DNA of 64,000 nt from the NCBI RefSeq assembly GCF_005049105.1, contig NZ_SUKA01000008.1:151329-215328 (forward strand). Reading direction: 5' to 3'. Below are positions 5,738-13,662 of the stretch, in pieces. Each line of letters starts with the position of its first letter. Positions within the stretch are counted from its first letter, which is position 1. The notes under the pieces were generated by a model. It searched no databases. It was not told the origin of the DNA and worked only from the letters and a program-made list of their open reading frames with translations. Source of the stretch: Sphingobacterium alkalisoli (lineage in GTDB: Bacteria; Bacteroidota; Bacteroidia; Sphingobacteriales; Sphingobacteriaceae). The position numbers and the translations under genes were made by a program.

Positions 5738-6219
5738 TGAGTATTGCAAATAAAACCATATTAGCGGATATTGGTAAACAAATCCGCATACGCAGGGAAG
5801 AGTTATCTTATGCACAGAATGATGTAGCAAATATGACAGGCCTCACTATAAATACTGTTGCATCGCTAGAGAAAGGTAAAGGTGCGACACTAAATAATTT
5901 TCTGTTGATCTGTAGAGCTTTGGAAATACAACCTAAGGATATTTTTAAAAGTGACATCAGTTTAGAACCTCTTTATAATCTTCCCCCTGAATCTAAAAGA
6001 CGGATCGAGATTACCCAAAAACTTGACAACCTAGTTTACAACTCCGATTTCTTCAACAGTCCAAAGCGTGTCGCCGATGTCATCAAAGAATTAGACACCG
6101 AAAAAAGCGACAGCAACAAATTCTCCGTTTATCTGACCGGCTATTGTAAAGAAGGCGAACTGGAATATATCAAAGAGGGCAACATCAAAAAGTATACTAA
6201 AAAGAAAAATGGGGGCTAG
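5737..6219 (+). CDS. XRE-family helix-turn-helix regulator
   Basis: 160 residues from a GTG start; the overlapping ATG at 5735 is closed at once by TGA, so GTG is chosen. An HTH_3 domain covers about 10-65 (IGKQIRIRREELSYAQNDVA, TINTVASLEKG, LLICRALEIQPKDIF). A second region from about 85 is unassigned. The C-terminal VYLTGYCKEGELEYIKEGN pattern resembles the tails of HipB-like regulators, but no HipA kinase is adjacent. The last 23 bases overlap the 3' end of the convergent transglutaminase-like gene. It is probably a DNA-binding repressor; its targets are unknown apart from possible autoregulation. Confidence 0.75.
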   Translation: MSIANKTILADIGKQIRIRREELSYAQNDVANMTGLTINTVASLEKGKGATLNNFLLICRALEIQPKDIFKSDISLEPLYNLPPESKRRIEITQKLDNLVYNSDFFNSPKRVADVIKELDTEKSDSNKFSVYLTGYCKEGELEYIKEGNIKKYTKKKNGG

Positions 6220-7000
6220 ACCTTCCCTCCTCTACGCTCACTTGCATCTCATTGAGCGTCACCGCACCGAAGTGTGTGGCAAAGGCAACATCCGCAGCAT
6301 CCCGCCCGTAGGCCACTAGAATGCGGCCGCCTTTCGGTTCGTGCTGTGTAGCATCGAAGCAATACCAGCGTCCTCCGATATAGGCCTCAAACCAAGCATG
6401 AAGGTCCATTGGATCCAACTCGTACAGATAGCCCGTAGCCATCCGTGCCGGAATATCCAATGCCCGGCACAGGGAAATACCGATATGCGCGAAGTCACGG
6501 CATACACCTTTCTTCGTTTCCAATACATCGCATGCAGATGAACTGCTGTTGGTAGTGCCATATTCGTATTGGATGTGTGTATGTATCCATTGACGAATCG
6601 CTTCCACTTGTTCATAGCCAGTGTTGCAGCCTCTGGTTATTTCCGCGCTCACTTCGCCCAGTTTGTCAGACTCGCAGTACCGGCTCGGCAAGAGAAAGTG
6701 CAACATACCGTCCGGCAGGTCAGTGATTGGTGTCCATGCAGCTCCGTAATCCACATCGATCACATCGGCACAGTCGGCAACCACCGTGCTTCGTAGTTGG
6801 AATTGTCCGGCGGGCAGCACCAACCGTTGACACAAATTACCGTAAGTGTCGGCAAACTCAGTCATGGCCACATAGGGCGACACCTGCAACTCGTCGCGCA
6901 TCACGAACTGTCCGATCCCACTCTTCGGCCGCAGCATGAATATCGTTGGCACGGGAAACTCGCAGGTAAAATCCAGAAAACAAGACGCTTGTATTAGCAT
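6197..7000 (-). CDS. Transglutaminase-like cysteine protease family protein
   Basis: About 267 residues starting at the ATG at 6998-7000 (MLIQASCFLDF); the frame is open further upstream to 7108, but that sequence is A/T-rich and unlike the family. The N-terminal half is the all-beta Bact_transglu_N type (FMLRPKSG). The core has the catalytic Cys in KKGVCRDFAH, His in DLHAWFEAY and Asp in CFDATQHEP. The gene is clearly more GC-rich than its neighbours and overlaps the XRE gene tail-to-tail by 23 bases, which suggests recent acquisition. It probably acts on peptide or amide bonds; substrate unknown. Confidence 0.8.
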   Translation of the reverse strand: MLIQASCFLDFTCEFPVPTIFMLRPKSGIGQFVMRDELQVSPYVAMTEFADTYGNLCQRLVLPAGQFQLRSTVVADCADVIDVDYGAAWTPITDLPDGMLHFLLPSRYCESDKLGEVSAEITRGCNTGYEQVEAIRQWIHTHIQYEYGTTNSSSSACDVLETKKGVCRDFAHIGISLCRALDIPARMATGYLYELDPMDLHAWFEAYIGGRWYCFDATQHEPKGGRILVAYGRDAADVAFATHFGAVTLNEMQVSVEEGRSSPHFSF

Positions 7001-7239
7001 AGCGTAAATATACATAAAAGCGCAGAAGACAAGGAAATACCTTAAATAAATGCTTATTATTTGTCGGACAACGACTATATTTGATATATAGCTAAGTTTA
7101 AATAGCACCCCACAGAAGCTTACGCGATGAAATAAATATTAACTAACAACACTACATACATATATAGTCTATAAAGGAAAAATAAAACCATCATGTCGCC
7201 ATTTATAGTTATTTTCGTTCTATAACCAAATCTAATTTT

Positions 7240-7839
7240 ATGAATACCTACACATTCTTTTTCGTATTATGTCTCCTATATAGCCACTTAACTATCGCTC
7301 AAGAGAATACCAGACCGTACAAGAAAATAAGAGCGGGATATGAATTAAATATCGGGGGTTTTACCGACCAATACACAGCTGTGAATCCCAGCGGCACTGT
7401 GCATTATTTAATTCATCCACAATTATGGACAGGCCTACGTGCAGGATTTCGTCATCTATTTTCTGATCCAGCCTATAAAGAAAAGGATTTACAATCCAAA
7501 AATATATTTATAAATGAAGAAATAAAAGGTATAGCAACTATCTCTTTACGCTATTATTTCAGTGATAAAAAAATAAGTCCGCTTCTCGAAGGGAGGTTAG
7601 GATTACAACAAGGCATCCGCTCGGAACAAGTACAGCTTGCCACAGGTGGATTATTAGGCTGTGCGTTCAAGTTCCCATTTGGTGGAATTATACATTTCGG
7701 CTATCAGACTGAACTACTTAATTACAATTCACTTACCTATCGAACGGATGGCACGGGTTATACCGTTTATCGTGTCATCGGTGATCTCCCTATAAAGCGA
7801 ATGTCTCATGGGGGTTTTATTAACTTTACTTTTAACTGA
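7240..7839 (+). CDS. Predicted secreted outer-membrane beta-barrel protein
   Basis: 199 residues. A signal peptide (MNTYTFFFVLCLLYSHLTIAQ) is followed by alternating hydrophobic/aromatic strands typical of small 8-stranded barrels (IRAGYELNIGGF, ATISLRYYF, GGIIHFGYQTELL), ending in FINFTFN with a terminal aromatic-rich strand. No family recognised with certainty. It lies 4 bases upstream of a lipoprotein gene and is probably co-transcribed with it. Confidence 0.6.
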   Translation: MNTYTFFFVLCLLYSHLTIAQENTRPYKKIRAGYELNIGGFTDQYTAVNPSGTVHYLIHPQLWTGLRAGFRHLFSDPAYKEKDLQSKNIFINEEIKGIATISLRYYFSDKKISPLLEGRLGLQQGIRSEQVQLATGGLLGCAFKFPFGGIIHFGYQTELLNYNSLTYRTDGTGYTVYRVIGDLPIKRMSHGGFINFTFN

Positions 7840-7843
7840 TACG

Positions 7844-8371
7844 ATGAAGAATATCATTTTTATATTTTGCATATTAGGCCTGTTAACAGGCTGCAGGAAA
7901 CAACGGTATGTAATTACCGAGAATGGGAACTTTGAAATAAAAGGATTGGGATCTATGAGCAATAACCAAGATAGCATTCATGGATCTTTTGAACTTAGCG
8001 TAAAATTTGAAGCTTTATATTTTGGTTCGAACTGGCATATTATTCCAACGGCCAATGCCTTAACTCTACCCATAGTTTACGTTAACTCCATTGATCTCAA
8101 CTCAATTGAAGTCAAACTAGATCAGCCCGTCCAAATTGATGACAAGGATATATCAAAAAACGAGGATATCGTAAAACATCTATTCACGACGACAGAATTA
8201 TCAAATCTCCAACGATACGAGCCAAGCATCGTACGTATAATATTTAATGACGAACTGTTGAACAGATGTGAATTTCAAACAGGCTGGACTACCTTTTATC
8301 TAACGGGTAAGAATTCGGACGATGTCAAATTTTCCTTTTCGAAAAGGGTATTTTTAAATATCAAGCCGTAA
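7844..8371 (+). CDS. Predicted lipoprotein, unknown function
   Basis: 175 residues from the ATG at 7844, chosen because it begins a lipoprotein signal peptide (MKNIIFIFCILGLLTGC) with Cys as the first mature residue; the frame opens 12 codons earlier inside the previous gene. The rest has no motif I recognise. The partner is the preceding barrel-like gene; both may be envelope components. Confidence 0.65.
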   Translation: MKNIIFIFCILGLLTGCRKQRYVITENGNFEIKGLGSMSNNQDSIHGSFELSVKFEALYFGSNWHIIPTANALTLPIVYVNSIDLNSIEVKLDQPVQIDDKDISKNEDIVKHLFTTTELSNLQRYEPSIVRIIFNDELLNRCEFQTGWTTFYLTGKNSDDVKFSFSKRVFLNIKP

Positions 8372-8514
8372 TTGCAAAGACAATAACAAGACAGCACATG
8401 ACAAAAATCTAAACAAGACTTGCTTTTTCTCGAATTTATGTATGCATTAAAAAAACAAACGCTATTTAGAATAATACAGATTGAAAAAGAAATAGGTACA
8501 AATCTTGATTAAAA

Positions 8515-8545
8515 TTGGCAGTTAATATTTTAATTGCTAACTTTA
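8515..8545 (+). promoter_or_regulatory. Bacteroidota-type promoter
   Basis: TTG at 8515-8517 and TAACTTTA at 8538-8545 are separated by 20 bases, close to the TTTG/TAnnTTTG pattern, about 20 bases before the small membrane protein gene. Confidence 0.45.
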
Positions 8546-8561
8546 AATTAAAGAACTACCC

Positions 8562-8768
8562 ATGAGAACCTTTTGGATATACTTTTCCATTTTTTTTATT
8601 ATGTGCATAATGACGCAATTATTCCTTTACTTTTCTGCACCAGATAGGTATAATTTCGACCTCGTTCATGGCGTCAGTTACCTTGCCATCATATTCATAT
8701 CTGCTTTACTAACGTCATATATTTTACGCAAACGCAAATACTCCTATAAGGAAAAAGCCAACTTATAG
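8562..8768 (+). CDS. Small two-helix membrane protein
   Basis: 68 residues with two predicted membrane helices (about 5-25 and 37-57) and a basic C-terminus (RKRKYSYKEK). No family recognised. A reasonable promoter lies just upstream, which supports it as a real gene. Confidence 0.5.
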   Translation: MRTFWIYFSIFFIMCIMTQLFLYFSAPDRYNFDLVHGVSYLAIIFISALLTSYILRKRKYSYKEKANL

Positions 8769-8806
8769 TCGGCTTCTTCTTTATAATTACTAATCGCTTG
8801 ATACTT

Positions 8807-9442
8807 TTATTTATTCGGCTGTGGCGTTGTACGCAAGTAAGGTTTTATCTCCGTAAATCCTTTTGGAAATTTAGCAGGAATATCTTCCGTTTTAATAGCC
8901 GGCACCACGATGACATCTTGCCCGTCGGTCCAGTCTGCTGGTGTAGCAACAGAATACTCATCAGTTAATTGCAATGAATCAATCACACGCAAAATCTCAT
9001 TAAAATTCCGACCCGTTGATGCTGGATACGTTAGGGTCAATTTAACCTTGCGATCCGGACCGATAACAAATACAGAACGAACAGTAGCAGTAGCAGATGC
9101 ATTAGGATGAATCATATCATATAACTCTGCTACCGTGCGATCTTTATCCGCAATGATCGGAAAATCAACATTGGTGTTTTGAGTCTCATTAATATCCTTT
9201 ATCCAGCCGAAGTGATCCTCTATATCATCTACACTCAATGCCAATACTTTTACATTACGCTTCTCAAATTCACCCTTAAGCTGCGCAGTGCGTCCCAACT
9301 CTGTAGTACATACTGGTGTGTAATCAGAAGGATGAGAATAAAGCACTACCCAGCTTCCCTCTGTATAATCGTAAAAATCGATATCTCCAATTGTTGTTTG
9401 CGCTTGGAAATTTGGCGCTTGGTCTCCTAATCTTAAACTCAT
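8807..9442 (-). CDS. 1-Cys peroxiredoxin (Prx6/AhpC-TSA family)
   Basis: 211 residues. The peroxidatic Cys45 lies in YTPVCTTELGR; there is no other cysteine, so it is of the 1-Cys type. The Prx6 C-terminal dimerisation extension is present (YPASTGRNFNEILRVIDSLQL, then DWTDGQDVIVVPA). It reduces hydrogen peroxide and organic peroxides in the cytoplasm with an external thiol. It is monocistronic as far as visible and divergent from the acyl-CoA dehydrogenase gene. Confidence 0.93.
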   Translation of the reverse strand: MSLRLGDQAPNFQAQTTIGDIDFYDYTEGSWVVLYSHPSDYTPVCTTELGRTAQLKGEFEKRNVKVLALSVDDIEDHFGWIKDINETQNTNVDFPIIADKDRTVAELYDMIHPNASATATVRSVFVIGPDRKVKLTLTYPASTGRNFNEILRVIDSLQLTDEYSVATPADWTDGQDVIVVPAIKTEDIPAKFPKGFTEIKPYLRTTPQPNK

Positions 9443-9685
9443 GTTATATATTATTTAAAATCAATATTTCATTTACTCTACTAAGATAGTAGATTAAGAT
9501 AAACACCCCAAATATATTCCGTCATAACTTTATCATTTCTATAACAACGCGATTGTGATTAAGTTTATTTTTGTGTTAAGGCGTTTGGTGTTAAAGCAAT
9601 TAACCGATAAAAATTATTTCTCAACAAAACATTATGCATGCATAGTATTTTTAAGTATATTTGAATATACCATACTAAACAAGTT

Positions 9686-10831
9686 ATGTATTTCGAACTA
9701 TCTGAAGAACATAAAATGATTCGCAATGCCGCGCGTGAATTTGCGCAGGAACTGAAAGCAGGTGCCATTCAGCGCGATGAAGAAGCTACATTCCCTTTCC
9801 AGTTTGTAAAAAAAATGGGAGAACTTGGTTTCATGGGGATGATGATTCCCGAGCAATATGGCGGAGCTGGTCTCGACACCTTGGCCTACGTATTGGCATT
9901 GGAAGAAATTGCAAAAATAGACGCTTCTACTGCTGTAATCTTATCTGCACACAACTCTTTAGTACTATGGGGATTAAACGAATATGGAACTGAAGAGCAG
10001 AAACAGAAATATCTAGTGCCCTTAGCCAAGGGAGAGAAATTGGGTGCTTTTGCTCTCTCGGAACCTGAAGCCGGTTCGGATGCATCTTCGCAACATACAA
10101 TTGCTGAAGATCAAAGTGATTATTACTTGCTCAATGGAACCAAGAATTGGATCACTAATGGTGGCAATGCCGATATATATTTAATCGTTGCACAAACAGA
10201 CGTGGGCAAAGGGCATAAAGGAATCAACGTGCTTATTGTAGAAAAGGGATATCCAGGCTTTACAATCGGGCCAAAAGAAAATAAGCTAGGAATCCGCAGT
10301 TCCGATACACATTCGCTATTATTTTCGGACGTAAAAGTACCGAAGGAAAACCGGATCGGAGAAGATGGATTTGGATTCAAATTTGCTATGAAAACGCTAG
10401 ATGGCGGACGGATTGGCATCGCTGCTCAAGCGCTGGGAATTGCTGCGGGAGCCTATGATTTATCATTGGCCTATTCCAAAACACGAAAGACTTTCGGAAA
10501 ACCGATTTCAGATCATCAAGCAATCCAATTTAAATTGGCCGATATGGAAGTGGAAATAGAAGCTGCCCGCCTATTGACATACAAAGCTGCTTGGACAAAA
10601 GACCAAGGACTTCCCTATGGCAAAGAGGCTGCTATGGCAAAATTACACGCTTCTGAAGTCGCTATGAAACACAGTATAGAAGCTGTACAAATTCATGGTG
10701 GTTACGGGTATGTCAAAGAATATCACGTGGAACGACTTATGCGCGATGCAAAAATAACACAGATATATGAGGGCACTTCGGAAATACAACGTCTAGTAAT
10801 CGCACGCGAAATACTAAAAAACAATAAATAG
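9686..10831 (+). CDS. Short-chain acyl-CoA dehydrogenase
   Basis: 381 residues, full length. N-terminal helical domain, then the FAD/substrate motif ALSEPEAGSDASS and TNGGNADIYLIVA, and the C-terminal domain with IQIHGGYGYVKEYHVERLMRDAKI. The catalytic Glu is in YEGTSEIQRLV (E362), the butyryl/short-branched-chain position. It oxidises acyl-CoA to enoyl-CoA, passing electrons to ETF. No other beta-oxidation gene is next to it. A TATATTTG -7 box at 9656-9663 is a likely promoter element. Confidence 0.93.
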   Translation: MYFELSEEHKMIRNAAREFAQELKAGAIQRDEEATFPFQFVKKMGELGFMGMMIPEQYGGAGLDTLAYVLALEEIAKIDASTAVILSAHNSLVLWGLNEYGTEEQKQKYLVPLAKGEKLGAFALSEPEAGSDASSQHTIAEDQSDYYLLNGTKNWITNGGNADIYLIVAQTDVGKGHKGINVLIVEKGYPGFTIGPKENKLGIRSSDTHSLLFSDVKVPKENRIGEDGFGFKFAMKTLDGGRIGIAAQALGIAAGAYDLSLAYSKTRKTFGKPISDHQAIQFKLADMEVEIEAARLLTYKAAWTKDQGLPYGKEAAMAKLHASEVAMKHSIEAVQIHGGYGYVKEYHVERLMRDAKITQIYEGTSEIQRLVIAREILKNNK

Positions 10832-10856
10832 GTAAGGGAGCCCCCCTTACCTTTTA
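10831..10856 (+). terminator. Rho-independent terminator after acyl-CoA dehydrogenase
   Basis: GGTAAGGG pairs with CCCTTACC, followed by TTTT. It starts at the stop codon. Confidence 0.75.
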
Positions 10857-10867
10857 TACTCATCTAA

Positions 10868-11254
10868 CTATTTAAGGTATCTATCAATAGTTGCCAAATG
10901 CTCAAAATCTTCGAAAGAGAAATTTCCAGTTTTGGCAGCTTGATATTCCAATAGCAACTTGGCCCTTTGGAGTAATTGTACTTCCTTATTGATTAATCCA
11001 TCATACAGGAATAACAAAGCTAAAGGCCGTAATTGTTCGGGTTCCAACCTATCTGCAAACTGCTTTAGTTCATCTTCGTTTAATTGCAACAGATCGGAAC
11101 GCTCTTGTTTAAAGAAATCACGATATCCTGTCTCGATATCAACAGGGTTTTGTGATTTATCAAATCCTTCCCATAGTCCTACCACCAATCTCAAAAACTT
11201 CCCCATTTCATTGATCCAATTTAGGATCGTGTCTTTTTCATATCGTATTCCCAT
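10868..11254 (-). CDS. Conserved hypothetical helical protein
   Basis: 128 residues, entirely alpha-helical by pattern, rich in Leu and charged residues, with no signal peptide. Family not recognised. It follows the proBA genes on the same strand 56 bases downstream of proA and may be transcribed with them. Confidence 0.6.
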   Translation of the reverse strand: MGIRYEKDTILNWINEMGKFLRLVVGLWEGFDKSQNPVDIETGYRDFFKQERSDLLQLNEDELKQFADRLEPEQLRPLALLFLYDGLINKEVQLLQRAKLLLEYQAAKTGNFSFEDFEHLATIDRYLK

Positions 11255-11310
11255 TCTTCAAAATCAAAAGTCAAAAACCTAATGCCATATCTCAAATCTA
11301 ACATCTAATA

Positions 11311-12558
11311 TCACCTCACCTGCCCATTACCGGTTACAAACCATTTTTCAGTCACCAATTTCTCCAAGGCAAATGGTCCTCTGGCATGTAGCTTTTGCGT
11401 CGAAATCCCTATCTCTGCTCCCAAACCAAATTCTCCTCCATCCGTAAAACGCGTGGATGCGTTGGAATAGACTGCAGCGGCGTCGACTACATTCATAAAG
11501 GCACTAATGTGATCGGGATTACTCGAAACAATACATTCGGAATGTTTAGAGGAGTACATCGCGATGTGATCTAAGGCTTCTTGAAAGTTGTCGATCACTT
11601 TAACCGAACATTTAAAATCTAAAAATTCCCTTCCATAATCAGACTCCGTTGCCTGTTGAAGGTGAGGATAGTTTAGGCTTGCTAACGTTGCGAAAGCATC
11701 CTCATCCGCAAAGATCTCTACACTAGCCTCCTGTAAAAGTGGCGCTACCCGGTGGAGGAAATTTTCAGACACTTTACGGTCTACCAGTATCGTATCTAAG
11801 GAATTACAAACCGAAGGACGCGAGATCTTAGCATTCGCAACAATCTGAGCAGCATCTTCGAGATTTGCAGTCTCCTCTACGTAGGTATGACAGACACCTG
11901 CCCCTGTTTCGATCACCGGAACTTTAGCATTCTTCCGTACTAAATCAATCAACGACTGCGATCCTCTCGGGATAATAATATCCACATATCTAGTCGCTGT
12001 GAGCAGTTCGGAAACAAATTTGCGATCGGTTGGAAGCAGCTGAACAATGTGTTCATCCAAATCGAACTCACGAAGAACAATATGAATTAGATCGACTAGA
12101 ATGCTATTGGTAAACCAGGCATCCGAACCACCCCGCAATAAACATACATTTCCAGACTGAATACAGAGTGCCGCCACATCAATCGTGACATTGGGACGGG
12201 ATTCATAGATTACGCCCACAACGCCTAAAGCCACGGATTTCTTTTCAATGTATAGGCCATTAGCCAATTGCTTTGTTAAAAGTACCTTTCCGGTAGGATC
12301 TTCCAATTGGCTTACATCGATCACACTTTGTGCCAACCCTTCGATTCGCTCTTTGTTCAACACCAATCTATCATACTTCGGATCAGTGATATCCATGCGA
12401 TCCAAATCCTTTTGATTCATTGCTATTATATCATTGCTATTCGTTATCAAAAGTGAAGACAATCTCGCTAATACTTGTCTTTTCGTTTCTAACGATAGAG
12501 GTTGGATAACCTGTTTCGCTTGGCTCGCATCTTTCAGTAGTTGTTCTATTGTTTCCAT
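11311..12558 (-). CDS. proA: Glutamate-5-semialdehyde dehydrogenase (gamma-glutamyl phosphate reductase)
   Basis: 415 residues. It is an aldehyde-dehydrogenase-fold enzyme with the ProA signature: GVVGVIYESRPNVTIDVAAL, LLRGGSDA, IIPRGSQSLI and the catalytic Cys251 in SRPSVCNSLDT. It converts glutamyl-5-phosphate to glutamate semialdehyde with NADPH, the second step of proline synthesis. It is 8 bases downstream of proB in the same operon. Confidence 0.96.
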   Translation of the reverse strand: METIEQLLKDASQAKQVIQPLSLETKRQVLARLSSLLITNSNDIIAMNQKDLDRMDITDPKYDRLVLNKERIEGLAQSVIDVSQLEDPTGKVLLTKQLANGLYIEKKSVALGVVGVIYESRPNVTIDVAALCIQSGNVCLLRGGSDAWFTNSILVDLIHIVLREFDLDEHIVQLLPTDRKFVSELLTATRYVDIIIPRGSQSLIDLVRKNAKVPVIETGAGVCHTYVEETANLEDAAQIVANAKISRPSVCNSLDTILVDRKVSENFLHRVAPLLQEASVEIFADEDAFATLASLNYPHLQQATESDYGREFLDFKCSVKVIDNFQEALDHIAMYSSKHSECIVSSNPDHISAFMNVVDAAAVYSNASTRFTDGGEFGLGAEIGISTQKLHARGPFALEKLVTEKWFVTGNGQVR

Positions 12559-12566
12559 CTCTTATT

Positions 12567-13598
12567 TTATAAAAGCACAATATCATCCGCATGTGCAATT
12601 TCTAAATTCTTTTTATTTTTTTCATTTTTAAGTATAGCGGAATCCAATTTGGATTTTGCTACCGCATGGATTAGTCCTTCTTCATCTGCTATCTGAAACA
12701 CCTCACCAACCTCAAAATCCTGTACGACATTACGCACACCTACCGCCAACAGGCTTTTTCTATTTTGTAAAGCGTTTATAGCTCCTTGATCTACCGTTAC
12801 CAGACCTGAAATCAAACTTCCACTTGCCAACCATTTATTGCGAGAAGATAGTTTCTTCTTTTGTGCATAACATACAGTACCAGTCTCTCCTTTCACAGCT
12901 TTCAATATACCATTTTCGGTTTGCATACTAAAGATAACGGCCTTAATACCCATTTGATTGGCCAATCGGGCAAAATTCAATTTAGAAGTCATCCCCCCAA
13001 GACCGACCGCCGACTTCTCCTTGCTTGCTAAAGCTAGCGCATCCTTATCGATGACCTTGATTTCGGGAATAACCTCTCCTTGGGCATTCAAAACCCCAGG
13101 AACTGATGTACTGAAAAGAATCTGTTCGGCACCAACCCCCACAGCGATCAGCGTAGCGAGCTCATCGTTGTCCGAAAACTTGAGTTCCTTGTTACTCACG
13201 ACATCATTTTCATTCGCAATTGGAATAATATTATTGCGCCAAAGTGTCTCATATGTGCTCTTTAGCTGAAGAAACTGATCACGATTGGCAAAATGATGCC
13301 GCTCGCAAAGACTTTGCGCTAACGCAATTTTAAAAGGTTTAAAATACGTTGCATACGTTCGTACCAATAACGGATTACCAATAGCCGCGGCCGCTTTCCG
13401 TTCTGAAAGTGTGCCACTGTATTTGGGTAAATATTTCTTACCAGCAGCGACAGCTCCCGAGGAAACCAGTACAATATTATAGATAGATTGCAGTTGTGCA
13501 GTTTGTCTTGCGATCTCCAAAACGATCCGCTCATCTATTTCTCCACTAGTGGTAATTGAGGCAGAACCGAATTTGATAACCAATATTGGCTTCTTCAT
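12567..13598 (-). CDS. proB: Glutamate 5-kinase
   Basis: 343 residues. The amino-acid-kinase domain (VIKFGSASI, VLVSSGAVAAGKKYL, NENDVVSNKELKFSDNDELA, GGMTSKLNFA) is followed by a C-terminal PUA domain (about 260-343). It phosphorylates glutamate, the committed and usually proline-inhibited step of proline synthesis. It is the first gene of the proBA operon. Confidence 0.95.
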   Translation of the reverse strand: MKKPILVIKFGSASITTSGEIDERIVLEIARQTAQLQSIYNIVLVSSGAVAAGKKYLPKYSGTLSERKAAAAIGNPLLVRTYATYFKPFKIALAQSLCERHHFANRDQFLQLKSTYETLWRNNIIPIANENDVVSNKELKFSDNDELATLIAVGVGAEQILFSTSVPGVLNAQGEVIPEIKVIDKDALALASKEKSAVGLGGMTSKLNFARLANQMGIKAVIFSMQTENGILKAVKGETGTVCYAQKKKLSSRNKWLASGSLISGLVTVDQGAINALQNRKSLLAVGVRNVVQDFEVGEVFQIADEEGLIHAVAKSKLDSAILKNEKNKKNLEIAHADDIVLL

Positions 13599-13662
13599 TT
13601 AAATTTTATTAAAAATCTGCGTTGATATTTTGGAAAAACATAAATATATAGAGGATTTTCAA

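Noticed and set aside
6316..6997. Several frames of 65-99 codons on both strands over the transglutaminase gene
   Set aside because: Shadows caused by its high GC content; the real frame has all three catalytic motifs.
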